Notes: generated from the sequence alone by a model not told the origin. A stretch of 64,000 nucleotides of DNA from an uncultured Mycoplasmatota bacterium (GCA_900548695.1 URLC01000001.1:186001-250000), one strand, 5' to 3'; positions 39,839-49,728 are shown, counted from the first letter of the stretch. Numbers and translations are program-made.

Positions 39839-41908
39839 ATGGCAAGAGATACGTCTTTAGAAAAGACAAGAAATATTGGAATTATGGCTCATATCGATGC
39901 AGGTAAAACTACTTGTACCGAAAGAATTTTGTTCCACACTGGAGTTACTCATAAGATTGGAGAAACTCACGATGGTGCAAGTCAAATGGACTGGATGGAG
40001 CAAGAACAAGAACGTGGTATTACAATCACTTCAGCAGCAACTACTGCTCATTGGAAGGGATATCGTTTAAATATTATTGATACTCCTGGACACGTAGATT
40101 TTACAATTGAAGTTTCTCGTTCTTTACGTGTATTAGATGGGTCTGTAGCGTTAATTGATGCTCAAGCTGGTGTTGAGCCACAAACTGAAACAGTATGGAG
40201 ACAAGCTTCTGAATTTAAAGTTCCAAGAATTATTTTCGCAAATAAGATGGATAAAATGGGAGCTAATTTCGAGTTTAGTTTAAAAACTATAACTGATCGT
40301 TTGGGAGTAAATGCAAAGCCAATTGAATGGCCTATTGGAGCTGAAGATCAATTCCGTGGTGTGATTGATTTAGTTACTATGAAGGCTTACGAGTATGATG
40401 GACAACAAGCTGAAAATGCTAAAGAAATTGAAATTCCTGAAGAATTAAAGGATATAGCTTTAGAAAAACGAGCTGAATTAATTGAAGCTGTTGCTGAGTT
40501 TGATGATGAAATGATGATGACTTATCTTGATGGTGGAGAAGTTTCTATCGAAATGATTAAGAAAGCTATCAGAACTGGAACATTAAGTGCAGAGTTTTTC
40601 CCAGTTATGTGTGGTACTGCTTTAGGAAATAAAGGTATTAAGTTATTACTTGATGCTGTACTTGATTATTTACCAAGTCCTTTAGATATTGCATCTATTA
40701 AAGGTGTTGATTTAGATGGTAATGAGTCAGTTCGTCATCCAAGTGATAATGAACCATTTGCTGCTTTAGCATTCAAAGTTATGACTGATCCATTTGTTGG
40801 ACGTTTAACATTCTTTAGAGTTTATTCTGGTCATTTATCAAGTGGTAGTTATGTTTTAAACTCAACTAAAGATTCTAAAGAAAGAATTGGTCGTATTCTT
40901 CAAATGCATGCTAATACTCGTAAAGAAATTAGTGATGTTTACACTGGAGATATTGCCGCAGCTGTTGGACTTAAGAATACAACTACTGGAGATACTTTAT
41001 GTGATGAAAAGAAACCAATTATTCTAGAAAGTTTAGTAGTTCCAGAACCAGTTATTCAATTAGCTGTGGAACCTAAATCTAAAGCAGATCAAGATAAAAT
41101 GGCTTTGGCATTACAAAAATTAGCTGAAGAAGATCCAACATTTAAAGTTCATACGGATCATGAAACAGGTCAAACTGTTATTGCTGGTATGGGTGAGTTA
41201 CACTTAGATGTTTTGGTTGACCGTATGAGACGTGAATTTAATGTTGAAGCTAATGTTGGTGCTCCACAAGTTGCTTATCGTGAAACAATTAAAACTGCTG
41301 CTGATTGTGAAGGTAAATATATTAAACAATCTGGTGGTCGTGGACAATATGGTCATGTATGGGTTAAATTTGAACCAAATCCAGATAAAGGATATGAATT
41401 CGTTGATCAAATCGTTGGTGGTGTTGTTCCTCGTGAATATATTCCAGTTGTTGATAAGGGATTACAAGAAGCTTTACAAACAGGTGTTCTTGCTGGATAT
41501 CCTATGATTGATGTTAAATGTACTTTATTCGATGGTAGTTATCATGATGTTGACTCTAACGAAATGGCATTTAAGATTGCAGCTAGCTTTGCTTTAAAAG
41601 AAGCTAAGAATAAATGTAATCCTGTATTATTAGAACCAATTATGAAAGTTGATGTTACTACACCTGATGAATACTTCGGTAATGTAATGGGAGATTTAAC
41701 AAGTCGTCGTGGACGTCCGTTAGGACAAGAATCACAAGGTAACGCTGTTAAATTAAGCGCTATGGTTCCACTTTCAGAAATGTTTGGTTATGCAACTAAT
41801 CTTCGTTCTAATACACAAGGTCGTGCAACATTTGTTATGTTCTTCGATCATTATGAAGAAGTTCCTAAAAATATAGCTGAAGAAATTATTAAAAAGAGTG
41901 GAAATTAA
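39839..41908 (+). CDS. fusA: Elongation factor G
   Basis: Translocation GTPase, 689 aa. G1 is AHIDAGKTT near residue 18, G3 is DTPGHVDF, G4 is NKMDKMGA. Domain II to V blocks (FEPNPDKGYEFVDQIVGGVVPREY, SRRGRPLGQE) are intact. AAAGGAG precedes the ATG. No second, tetracycline-type copy is nearby. Confidence 0.98.
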   Translation: MARDTSLEKTRNIGIMAHIDAGKTTCTERILFHTGVTHKIGETHDGASQMDWMEQEQERGITITSAATTAHWKGYRLNIIDTPGHVDFTIEVSRSLRVLDGSVALIDAQAGVEPQTETVWRQASEFKVPRIIFANKMDKMGANFEFSLKTITDRLGVNAKPIEWPIGAEDQFRGVIDLVTMKAYEYDGQQAENAKEIEIPEELKDIALEKRAELIEAVAEFDDEMMMTYLDGGEVSIEMIKKAIRTGTLSAEFFPVMCGTALGNKGIKLLLDAVLDYLPSPLDIASIKGVDLDGNESVRHPSDNEPFAALAFKVMTDPFVGRLTFFRVYSGHLSSGSYVLNSTKDSKERIGRILQMHANTRKEISDVYTGDIAAAVGLKNTTTGDTLCDEKKPIILESLVVPEPVIQLAVEPKSKADQDKMALALQKLAEEDPTFKVHTDHETGQTVIAGMGELHLDVLVDRMRREFNVEANVGAPQVAYRETIKTAADCEGKYIKQSGGRGQYGHVWVKFEPNPDKGYEFVDQIVGGVVPREYIPVVDKGLQEALQTGVLAGYPMIDVKCTLFDGSYHDVDSNEMAFKIAASFALKEAKNKCNPVLLEPIMKVDVTTPDEYFGNVMGDLTSRRGRPLGQESQGNAVKLSAMVPLSEMFGYATNLRSNTQGRATFVMFFDHYEEVPKNIAEEIIKKSGN

Positions 41909-41991
41909 TTAAAAGTGTATCAAAATAGTTGAAAAAACTTCAATTATTAGATAAAATATATGTTGTAAATGAAAAAGGAGGAATTTATAAT

Positions 41992-43176
41992 ATGGCAAAA
42001 GAAAAATTTGATCGTTCAAAACCACATGTTAACATTGGTACAATTGGACACGTAGATCATGGTAAAACTACTTTAACTGCTGCTATTAGTAAAGTTTTAT
42101 CTGGTAAAAATGGTAATGAAGCAGTAGACTTTGCTAACATTGATAAAGCACCAGAAGAAAGAGAACGTGGTATTACTATTAATACTGCACATATCGAATA
42201 TAGTACAGAAAACAGACATTATGCACACGTAGACTGTCCTGGACATGCTGACTATGTTAAAAACATGATTACTGGTGCAGCTCAAATGGATGGAGCTATC
42301 TTAGTTATCGCTGCAACAGATGGACCTATGGCACAAACTCGTGAACATATCTTACTTGCTCGTCAAGTTGGAGTACCTAAAATGGTAGTATTCATGAACA
42401 AATGTGATATGGTTGATGATGAAGAATTATTAGATTTAGTAGAAATGGAAATTCGTGACTTATTAAATGAATATGGTTTCGAAGGAGACGACACTCCAAT
42501 TATTCGTGGTTCTGCTCTTAAAGCTCTTGAAGGAGATCCTCAATGGGTTGGTAAGATCGACGAATTAATGGAAGCTGTTGATACTTGGATTCCAACTCCT
42601 GAAAGAGATAATGACAAACCTTTCTTAATGAGTATCGAAGATGTATTCACAATCACTGGTCGTGGTACAGTTGTTACTGGACGTGTTGAACGTGGACAAT
42701 TAAAACTTAATGATGAAGTTGAAATCGTTGGTATCAAAGATACTAAGAAGACAGTTGTTACTGGAATTGAAATGTTCCGTAAACAATTAGACTATGCTGA
42801 AGCTGGAGATAATGCTGGAGTATTATTACGTGGTATTTCTCGTGAAGAAGTTGAACGTGGACAAGTTCTTGCTAAACCAGGAAGTGTTACACCTCATCAT
42901 AAATTTAAAGCTGCAGTATATGTACTAAGCAAAGAAGAAGGTGGACGTCATACTCCATTCTTCGCAAACTATCGTCCTCAATTCTATTTTAGAACTACAG
43001 ACGTAACTGGTGTTATTACTTTACCAGAAGGTGTTGAAATGGTAATGCCAGGTGATAACGTTAATATTGAAGTTGAATTAATTCACTCAATTGCACTTGA
43101 ACAAGGAACTAAATTCTCTATTCGTGAGGGTGGACGTACTGTAGGTGCTGGTAACGTTACTGAAATCGTTGAATAA
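41992..43176 (+). CDS. tuf: Elongation factor Tu
   Basis: GTPase that delivers aminoacyl-tRNA, 394 aa. Motifs GTIGHVDHGKTTLTAAI, DCPGHADYVKNMITGAAQMDG and NKCDMVDDEE are standard. ATG 41992 follows a strong AAAGGAGG; an upstream TTG in frame is not used. Codon choice is noticeably more C-ending than in neighbouring genes, as expected for a very highly expressed gene. A strong terminator follows. Confidence 0.98.
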   Translation: MAKEKFDRSKPHVNIGTIGHVDHGKTTLTAAISKVLSGKNGNEAVDFANIDKAPEERERGITINTAHIEYSTENRHYAHVDCPGHADYVKNMITGAAQMDGAILVIAATDGPMAQTREHILLARQVGVPKMVVFMNKCDMVDDEELLDLVEMEIRDLLNEYGFEGDDTPIIRGSALKALEGDPQWVGKIDELMEAVDTWIPTPERDNDKPFLMSIEDVFTITGRGTVVTGRVERGQLKLNDEVEIVGIKDTKKTVVTGIEMFRKQLDYAEAGDNAGVLLRGISREEVERGQVLAKPGSVTPHHKFKAAVYVLSKEEGGRHTPFFANYRPQFYFRTTDVTGVITLPEGVEMVMPGDNVNIEVELIHSIALEQGTKFSIREGGRTVGAGNVTEIVE

Positions 43177-43185
43177 TGATTTTTA

Positions 43186-43212
43186 AAAGCTAAGGTTTCC
43201 TTAGCTTTTTTT
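43186..43212 (+). terminator. Intrinsic terminator after tuf
   Basis: AAAGCTAAGG and CCTTAGCTTT perfect 10-base stem with loop TTT, followed by T. Confidence 0.92.
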
Positions 43213-43269
43213 ATTTAACCATTTATTTATATAGGCTTTTTATGATATAATATTAGAGGAGGGATGATT

Positions 43270-43959
43270 ATGTACACAAAAGAAGTTGAAAATATGTGTC
43301 CTGTTGCTAAAGGGGTAAATCATGGTCCGGCTCCAATTCCTGAGGAAGGAAAATGGGTACAAGCAAAAGAAATTAAAGATATTTCTGGTTTTACTCATGG
43401 TATTGGATGGTGTGCTCCACAGCAAGGTGCATGTAAATTAACTTTAAATATTAAAGAAGGGATTATTCAAGAAGCATTAGTTGAGACTATTGGATGTAGT
43501 GGTATGACACATTCTGCTGCAATGGCAGGTGAAATTTTAGTTGGTAAGACAATTTTAGAGGCATTGAATACTGATTTAGTTTGTGATGCTATTAATACTG
43601 CTATGCGTGAGTTATTTTTACAAATAGTATATGGAAGAAGTCAATCTGCTTTTTCAGAAGGTGGATTAGCAATTGGTGCTGGTCTTGAAGATTTAGGAAA
43701 GGGTCATCGTTCACAAGTTGGTACTATTTATTCTACTCGTGAAAAAGGGCCTCGTTATCTAGAATTAGCAGAAGGTTATATTGTAGAAATTGGTTTGGAT
43801 AAAAATAATGAAATTATTGGTTATAAATATGTTAATTTAGGAAAAATGATGGATAATATTAAGGCTAAAATGGATCCTATGGAGGCTATAGAGAAGGCTA
43901 GTGGCACTTATGGTCGTTTTGATGAAGCTGTTAAAGTTATCGATCCAAGGGAGGCGTAA
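43270..43959 (+). CDS. NifU-like iron-sulfur scaffold-type protein paired with GGGtGRT protein
   Basis: A 229-residue protein with the fold signature of the NifU/IscU scaffold family: Cys48 and Cys55 in GWCAPQQGACKL and Cys76 in VETIGCSGMTHSAAMAG, followed by the conserved GEILVGKTILEAL. An extra Cys10 lies near the start (NMCPVAKGVNHGP). It is not a general IscU, because no IscS or SufBC is nearby and it ends in an extra ~80-residue part. ATG 43270 fits GAGGAGGG with six bases of spacing; the ATG at 43264 is too close. The partner gene starts two bases after its stop. Annotated relatives are usually labelled iron-sulfur scaffold-like, with no proven role. Confidence 0.8.
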   Translation: MYTKEVENMCPVAKGVNHGPAPIPEEGKWVQAKEIKDISGFTHGIGWCAPQQGACKLTLNIKEGIIQEALVETIGCSGMTHSAAMAGEILVGKTILEALNTDLVCDAINTAMRELFLQIVYGRSQSAFSEGGLAIGAGLEDLGKGHRSQVGTIYSTREKGPRYLELAEGYIVEIGLDKNNEIIGYKYVNLGKMMDNIKAKMDPMEAIEKASGTYGRFDEAVKVIDPREA

Positions 43960-43961
43960 TT

Positions 43962-44960
43962 ATGGCATTATTTGAAAGTTATGAGAGAAGAATTGATCAG
44001 ATTCAACCTATTATGGACAAATATGATATTAAAAGTTTCGAAGAAGCTAGAAAATTATGTCAAGATAGAGGATTTGATCCTTGTGAAATAGTAAAATCTA
44101 TTCAACCAATTTGTTTTGAAAATGCTGCATGGGCTTATACTCTTGGTGCGGCTATTGCATTAAAGAAAGGTGATAAAAAAGCTGCGGATGCTGCTAAATC
44201 TATCGGAGAAGGATTACAAGCGTTTTGTATTCCTGGTTCTGTTGCAGATGTTCGTAAGGTTGGCTTAGGTCATGGAAATTTAGCTAGTATGCTTTTATCC
44301 GAAGAGACTAAGTGTTTTGCATTTTTGGCTGGTCATGAATCTTTTGCGGCAGCAGAAGGAGCTATTGGTATAGCAAAATCAGCTAATAAAGTTCGTAAGA
44401 CTCCTTTAAAAGTTATTTTAAATGGATTGGGTAAGGATGCTGCTCAAGTTATTTCTAGAATTAATGGTTTTACTTATGTAAAAACTGATTTTGATTTTTT
44501 TAAGAATGAAGTATCTATTGTAGAAGAGATTGCTTATTCTGATGGTGAACGTAGTAAAGTTCGTTGCTATGGTGCTAATGATGTTCGCGAAGGTGTTGCT
44601 ATTATGCATTTGGAAGATGTAGATGTTTCTATTACAGGAAATTCTACTAATCCAACTCGTTTTCAACATCCGGTTGCTGGAACTTATAAAAAAGAGTGTT
44701 GGGAAAAAGGTAAGAAATATTTTTCTGTAGCTTCTGGAGGAGGTACAGGAAGAACATTACATCCTGATAATATGGCAGCTGGTCCTGCTTCTTATGGTAT
44801 GACTGATACTATGGGTAGAATGCATTCTGATGCTCAGTTTGCTGGATCTTCTTCTGTTCCTGCTCATGTTGAAATGATGGGACTTATTGGAATGGGTAAC
44901 AATCCAATGGTTGGTGCTAGCGTAGCTGTTGCAGTAGCAGTAGAAGAAAGTTATAAATAA
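43962..44960 (+). CDS. GGGtGRT family protein, unknown function
   Basis: A 332-residue protein named for its motif SGGGTGRTLHPDN (near 254-267). Other conserved-looking parts are GLGHGNLASMLLSEETKCFAFLAGHESFAAAEGAIGIAKS, of which only fragments are typical of enzymes, and MIGMGNNPMVGASVAV-like glycine strings at the end. GGGAGG lies before the ATG. It always tends to occur with the NifU-like gene seen just upstream, so the two probably act together, possibly in an Fe-S-dependent reaction. No mechanism is established and I do not infer one. Confidence 0.82.
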   Translation: MALFESYERRIDQIQPIMDKYDIKSFEEARKLCQDRGFDPCEIVKSIQPICFENAAWAYTLGAAIALKKGDKKAADAAKSIGEGLQAFCIPGSVADVRKVGLGHGNLASMLLSEETKCFAFLAGHESFAAAEGAIGIAKSANKVRKTPLKVILNGLGKDAAQVISRINGFTYVKTDFDFFKNEVSIVEEIAYSDGERSKVRCYGANDVREGVAIMHLEDVDVSITGNSTNPTRFQHPVAGTYKKECWEKGKKYFSVASGGGTGRTLHPDNMAAGPASYGMTDTMGRMHSDAQFAGSSSVPAHVEMMGLIGMGNNPMVGASVAVAVAVEESYK

Positions 44961-44988
44961 AAGGAACTATATCATAGTTCCTTTTTTA
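44961..44988. terminator. Bidirectional terminator between convergent genes
   Basis: GGAACTA (44963-44969) and TAGTTCC (44975-44981) with T runs on both strands. The stop codon of the leftward gene (44972) lies in the loop. Confidence 0.85.
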
Positions 44989-45352
44989 TATTGTTTAAAT
45001 TACCTTTTAGTGGTATTACATTCCAAGCAGTTAATTCATCTAAGTAAGGTTCATAATAATCATTTAATAGAAATATATTTTTATTAAAATAAAAGGCAAA
45101 AGCTATTTCTGCAAAAGAGTTTGGGCCTATATAGTTTTCTATTCCGTTTTTAGTTGTATTTACAATTAAAACTATTTGATTGTTCTTATTTTCAATTCTT
45201 GAAAAATGTGTGCGTGATGCAATTTTTTTGGGTATATCTTTTAAACATTCTTCCGGTAACAAAACGTGATAACCTTTGTCTTCTAGTTTTTCTTTTATTT
45301 TTAGGATGTCTTCTTTTACTTTGGTACTACCACATAATACAATATTTTTCAT
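44972..45352 (-). CDS. Nucleoside 2-deoxyribosyltransferase-like protein
   Basis: A 126-residue Rossmann-like protein. The start NIVLCGSTKVKEDILKIKEKL followed by GYHVLLPEE, and the later IGPNSFAEIAFAFYFNKNIFLLND, match the layout of the nucleoside 2-deoxyribosyltransferase/DUF4406 group, where an N-S-x-x-E motif supplies the catalytic Glu. True function is uncertain: relatives include base-exchange enzymes and hydrolases of modified nucleotides. It is transcribed leftward, four bases downstream of the FemAB-like gene, so the two probably form an operon. Confidence 0.7.
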   Translation of the reverse strand: MKNIVLCGSTKVKEDILKIKEKLEDKGYHVLLPEECLKDIPKKIASRTHFSRIENKNNQIVLIVNTTKNGIENYIGPNSFAEIAFAFYFNKNIFLLNDYYEPYLDELTAWNVIPLKGNLNNIKKEL

Positions 45353-45356
45353 AGTT

Positions 45357-46595
45357 TTATTTCTTCCCTAAACTTTTATATAGATTATAGCTAAAGTTGT
45401 TTAGAACAATATCAAATTCTCCAATATATTCAGTAATAATAGAATTAAATCCTAGTTTCATTTCATTTAGGCCACTAAACTTATTTTTTCTTTCAAATTC
45501 TCCAACAATGGCATTTAAATTTAGATATTTTAGATGTTCTTTGTTATAGTCATCAATCATTCGCCATTTTAATAGATATGATGGGTTTAAATCAGAATAT
45601 TTTGTATCGAAGCCTTCTATATATAAAAAGGCAGAATTATCATATTTGATTACAATTCCTCCCGCGATTATGATCCCTTCAGGATACTGTTTTAAAAGTT
45701 CGGTAGCACGAACCATACTATTTTTATAGGTGTTTAATAATTTGTCTGATTCCATTTTTTTATTTAATAAAGAATTTTTTGCTTGAGGAGTAATATCCAT
45801 ACTTTGAATTTTTTCTGCTATTTGATCATTTTTTTCCATTTCTCTTTCATAGGCTCTTCGACTGTTGATTACGTATATTTCAGTATTTATTTTAGTATAG
45901 TAAACGTCGGCATTATTACCATAGTTACTAATTAATTCTCGATAAAACTCTATTGGTTTAGGAGACTTTCTTTTTATAAATTCATATAGTGTATTAATGT
46001 TTTTACTTGGATCTTTATAACATTCGATTCCAGAGTTAGCCGCTTTTCTAATTTTGTGCCGAGTTCTTTTGTCAAAGCTATTAAAAATTGTTCTGATGTC
46101 TTGATTTAATAATACTAAGGATTCCCAACGAGGTTTTTCTCCTTCAAAAAATAAAGTTCTTCCCTGGTGTATAAAACCAGCGCTTTCTAAATTTGCCATA
46201 ATCATGTTTATTTGATTATTAAAGTTCATGATGTTTCCTTCGTGATCACGGACTGTTGCGGGAATGTAAGGATCTATTTTTAATAGCATAAAGCCTTGCT
46301 TTCCTAGTATTTTTTTTAGTTTTTCAGCGAGCTCTTTTACTTGATTGGGATTTTCATAATTAAAAAGAATACCTCTAGGAGCATAAGCAATTTTGTGTTT
46401 CATAAAGACTTCTCTATAGATTATAAGAGAAGCACCAATTAAAGTATTAGAGTCGTCTGTAATTCCTAAATAGTGTACATTAAAGCCGAATTTTCTCATA
46501 GTGTTGCCATAAACTGATGTTTGATAATAATTACGATAACGGTGAGTTTTAGCATATCTATCAAATTGTTCTGGGCTAATAGTAACTATCTTCAT
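45357..46595 (-). CDS. FemAB-family peptidoglycan bridge aminoacyltransferase
   Basis: A 412-residue protein of the FemX/MurM family, which uses aminoacyl-tRNA to add amino acids to the lipid II stem peptide. The first GNAT-like half holds NYYQTSVYGNTMRKFGF and KIAYAPRGILFNY; the second holds the family block FDKRTRHKIRKAANSGIE, a coiled-coil arm (about 265-315) and the late PEGIIIAGGIVIKY and SYLLKWRMIDDY. One copy only is visible here, suggesting a short bridge. A GGAGAG site precedes the start. Its promoter region is shared with the divergent murD. Confidence 0.9.
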   Translation of the reverse strand: MKIVTISPEQFDRYAKTHRYRNYYQTSVYGNTMRKFGFNVHYLGITDDSNTLIGASLIIYREVFMKHKIAYAPRGILFNYENPNQVKELAEKLKKILGKQGFMLLKIDPYIPATVRDHEGNIMNFNNQINMIMANLESAGFIHQGRTLFFEGEKPRWESLVLLNQDIRTIFNSFDKRTRHKIRKAANSGIECYKDPSKNINTLYEFIKRKSPKPIEFYRELISNYGNNADVYYTKINTEIYVINSRRAYEREMEKNDQIAEKIQSMDITPQAKNSLLNKKMESDKLLNTYKNSMVRATELLKQYPEGIIIAGGIVIKYDNSAFLYIEGFDTKYSDLNPSYLLKWRMIDDYNKEHLKYLNLNAIVGEFERKNKFSGLNEMKLGFNSIITEYIGEFDIVLNNFSYNLYKSLGKK

Positions 46596-46711
46596 AACGG
46601 CTCTCCTATCTTTGTTTATTATAACATGATTTTATTGATTTTTTCAATATATACAAATGATTTTAAGTAGTCAAATTTTTAGGTTTGTAGTATACTTATA
46701 GTGGTGATATT

Positions 46712-48067
46712 ATGTTTACAAATCAAAAAATTTTTATTTTAGGTTTTGCTAGAAGTGGGTATGAAGCTGCAAAACTTTTAATTAAACGTGGTAATGAGGT
46801 TATTTTAAATGATAGTAAGCCAGAAGAAGCATTAGATCAGGAAAAGATTAAGGAATTGCGAGCTATGGGTGTTCAATTTGTTTTTGGGTCTCATCCTGAT
46901 GATATTTTAGATTCATCTTTTGATTACTTGATTAAAAATCCAGGAGTACCGATTCATCATAAGTATGTTTTAAAAGCTAAAGAGCTTGGCATTGAGGTTA
47001 TTAACGAAGTGGAAATGGCTTATCTTTTATTTCCAGATAAAGTTACTTTAGTGGGTATTACTGGAACCAATGGTAAAACAACAACAACTTCTTTAACTTA
47101 TTCTATTGTAAAAAAAGCGTTTGATGAAAGAGTTTTTTTAGCTGGTAATATTGGATATCCACTATCTAGTATTTTAGAAAGTTTGAAAGAAAATGATATT
47201 GTAGTTATGGAAGTATCATGTCAGCAATTAGAAAATTTACATAAGTTTCATCCAAATATTGCAGTGATGACTAATTTGAGTCCTGCTCATGTTGATTTTT
47301 TTGGTAGTTATGAAGCTTATAAGAAAGTTAAGGCTAAACTATTTAAAAATCAGACAGAAAGAGATGTAGCAATTTTAAATATTGAAAATGGAGAAGTTTT
47401 AGAAGAAACTAAAAATATTTTATCTACTACTAAATATTTTTCTAGTAAAAATGAGATTAATGGATGTTACTTAAAGGAAAAAGACATTTATTATTATGGT
47501 GAGAAAGTCCTTAGTCGTAATGATATTTTTATTGCTGGTATGCATAATGTAGAAAATGTTATGGCAGCAATTATGGTTGCAAAGGAACTTGGTGTTTCTA
47601 ATGAAATTATTGTTGAAGCAGTGAGAGAATTTAGGGGAGTAGAACATAGATTGGAGTATGTTGATACAATTGATGGACGTAGATTTTATAATGATACAGA
47701 AGCTACTAATATTAAATGTACTCAAATAGCATTATCTTCTTTTAATGATCCAACTATTTTAATTTTAGGTGGTTTGGAGAGGGGGCAGGATTTTCATGAA
47801 CTTACCCACTATATGGATCATGTAAAATGTATTATAGCCATAGGAGAATGCCGTAATAGAGTAATGGAGTTTGGGAGTGAGATAGGTATTCCGACTTATA
47901 GTTATGAATTTTTAAAAGATGGTTTTAGAAAATGCTATGAGGAATCTGATGAAGGTGATGTTATTTTGCTTAGTCCGGCATCTGCTTCTTGGGATCAATA
48001 CAAAGAATGTGAAGTTCGTGGTCAAGAATTTAAAGATTGCGTAACTCATTTAAAAGAAAATAAATAA
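46712..48067 (+). CDS. murD: UDP-N-acetylmuramoylalanine--D-glutamate ligase
   Basis: Cytoplasmic peptidoglycan precursor enzyme, 451 aa. N-terminal Rossmann domain (FILGFARSGYEAAKLLI), ATP site GITGTNGKTTTTSL, and the Mur ligase blocks LSPAHVDFFGSYEAY, AGMHNVENVMAA, FRGVEHRLEYV and NDTEATN. A probable -10 (TATACT) lies just upstream and GGTGATATT before the ATG. The neighbouring divergent FemAB gene acts in the same pathway. Confidence 0.96.
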   Translation: MFTNQKIFILGFARSGYEAAKLLIKRGNEVILNDSKPEEALDQEKIKELRAMGVQFVFGSHPDDILDSSFDYLIKNPGVPIHHKYVLKAKELGIEVINEVEMAYLLFPDKVTLVGITGTNGKTTTTSLTYSIVKKAFDERVFLAGNIGYPLSSILESLKENDIVVMEVSCQQLENLHKFHPNIAVMTNLSPAHVDFFGSYEAYKKVKAKLFKNQTERDVAILNIENGEVLEETKNILSTTKYFSSKNEINGCYLKEKDIYYYGEKVLSRNDIFIAGMHNVENVMAAIMVAKELGVSNEIIVEAVREFRGVEHRLEYVDTIDGRRFYNDTEATNIKCTQIALSSFNDPTILILGGLERGQDFHELTHYMDHVKCIIAIGECRNRVMEFGSEIGIPTYSYEFLKDGFRKCYEESDEGDVILLSPASASWDQYKECEVRGQEFKDCVTHLKENK

Positions 48068-48094
48068 CAACCAATTAAGGTTGTTTTCTTTTTT
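48066..48094 (+). terminator. Intrinsic terminator after murD
   Basis: AACAACC (48066-48072) and GGTTGTT (48079-48085) around AATTAA, followed by a T-rich run. Confidence 0.85.
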
Positions 48095-48157
48095 TTAAAT
48101 AAAGAAAATAATAAATTGTATTTTATGGTGCAATATAACTTGTGAAAGGGTGATGTG

Positions 48158-49375
48158 ATGAAAATTAAAGATGTAAAGGGTAGAGAAGTATTAGATTCTA
48201 GAGGCAATCCTACTGTAGAGGTAGATGTTATTTTAGACAATGATGTTAGAGGTCGTGCCATTGTACCTTCTGGTGCTTCTACTGGTCAACGTGAGGCTTT
48301 AGAAATGCGTGATGGTGGGAGCCGTTATAATGGAAAAGGTGTTTTAGATGCCATTCATAATATTAATACAATTTTACGGGATAAACTAATTGGAATGGAT
48401 GCAGCTGAACAAAAGGCTTTAGATTATGTTATGATTGAACTTGATGGAACTTCTACTAAGTCAAGACTTGGAGCTAATGCTATTTTAGGTATTAGTATGG
48501 CAGCACTAAAAGCTAGTGCTATTAATGAAGGTAAAGAGTTATATGAATATGTTGGTAATGGAAAGACGTTACCAGTTCCTATGATGAATATTATCAATGG
48601 TGGAGCACATGCTGATAACAATTTGGATTTTCAAGAATTTATGATTATTCCACAAAGAGATACCATTCACGAACAGGTACGTGTTGGAGCAGAAGTGTTT
48701 CATAGTTTAAAGAAAGTATTAAATAGTAAGGGATACTTTACTGGGGTAGGAGATGAAGGTGGATTTGCACCGAGTTTAGATTCTAATAAAGAAAGTTTTG
48801 ATTTAATTATTGAAGCAATTACTGCTGCTGGATATGAAGCCGGTAAAGACGTGATGCTTGCCATTGATGCTGCTGCTAGTGAATTTTATAGTGATGGAGT
48901 ATATCATGTTGATGGTAAAGAATTTACTACTGATCAATTAATTGATTTTTATGAGGAATTAGTTAATACTTATCCCATTATTTCTATTGAAGATCCAGTG
49001 GATGAAAATGATTGGGATGGATTTACTAGGATTACTGAACGTTTAGGTAATCGTATTCAATTAGTGGGAGATGATTTGTTCGTAACTAATAAGAAATATC
49101 TTCAAATGGGTATTGATCATAAAGCGGGGAATGCCATTCTTTTAAAGGTAAATCAAATCGGTACAGTTACAGAAACAATCGAAACTATTGAACTTGCGAA
49201 GAAGCATGGTTATAAAACTATCATTTCTCATAGAAGTGGGGAAACTGAAGATACTACTATTGCTGATTTAGCAGTAGGACTTGATTTGGGTCAAATTAAG
49301 ACTGGTTCTATGTCTAGAACAGATCGTATTTGTAAATATAATCAATTAATGAGAATTGAAGAACAACTGAGTTAA
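48158..49375 (+). CDS. eno: Enolase
   Basis: Glycolytic enzyme converting 2-phosphoglycerate to phosphoenolpyruvate. 405 aa, somewhat shorter than the usual ~430, mostly because the C-terminal tail ends at RIEEQLS. Motifs: VKGREVLDSRGNPTVEV, SGASTGQREALEMRD, NGGAHADNNLDFQEFMI, GDEGGFAPSL, SIEDPVDENDWDGF, and SHRSGETEDTTIADLAV with the catalytic region Lys upstream (LLKVNQIGT). ATG 48158 is preferred to the adjacent GTG 48155 for spacing from AAAGGGTGA. Confidence 0.97.
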   Translation: MKIKDVKGREVLDSRGNPTVEVDVILDNDVRGRAIVPSGASTGQREALEMRDGGSRYNGKGVLDAIHNINTILRDKLIGMDAAEQKALDYVMIELDGTSTKSRLGANAILGISMAALKASAINEGKELYEYVGNGKTLPVPMMNIINGGAHADNNLDFQEFMIIPQRDTIHEQVRVGAEVFHSLKKVLNSKGYFTGVGDEGGFAPSLDSNKESFDLIIEAITAAGYEAGKDVMLAIDAAASEFYSDGVYHVDGKEFTTDQLIDFYEELVNTYPIISIEDPVDENDWDGFTRITERLGNRIQLVGDDLFVTNKKYLQMGIDHKAGNAILLKVNQIGTVTETIETIELAKKHGYKTIISHRSGETEDTTIADLAVGLDLGQIKTGSMSRTDRICKYNQLMRIEEQLS

Positions 49376-49469
49376 ATTCTATAAAATGAATTTATATTAC
49401 ATTGATATAAACTAATAAATGGTATTTTATTCTATTATTTATAAAATAATCTATTTTTTGTGAACTTTG

Positions 49470-49498
49470 TTGACAATTTATTTAATTTATATTATTCT
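49470..49498 (+). promoter_or_regulatory. Promoter of the proS T-box transcript
   Basis: TTGACA (49470-49475), 17 bases, TATTCT (49493-49498). Confidence 0.75.
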
Positions 49499-49504
49499 AG
49501 TAGC

Positions 49505-49715
49505 AACTTAGATTTTAAATCGGTGGAAAGACCATAATAATATTAGCTCTTATAAAAGTGAATTGAGGATAGTGTGAGCTCAAGTATAACCTAGTATTAT
49601 TCCTACCTTTCTAAGAGGAATTTATATTTTCGGTGACTTTTACCGTTATCAATTAAGTTAAAGTAAGGATGGTACCGTGCATTATGCACTCCTTTGGTAT
49701 CATTCTTTTTATTTT
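49505..49715 (+). promoter_or_regulatory. T-box riboswitch of proS
   Basis: The leader between eno and proS has a long Stem I region starting near 49519 (CGGTGG paired with CCTACC), and the T-box core ATGGTACCGTG at about 49668-49678. The terminator form pairs ATGGTACC with GGTATCAT before a T run (ending near 49715). A CCT at 49590-49592 in the 3' side of Stem I is the best proline specifier candidate, but I could not prove the internal loop by pairing. Predicted effect: uncharged tRNA-Pro raises proS expression. Confidence 0.88.
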
Positions 49716-49728
49716 TAGGAGGGATAAA

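Noticed and set aside
41232..41507. 91-codon frame within fusA
   Set aside because: Out-of-frame reading of the conserved EF-G domain IV region.
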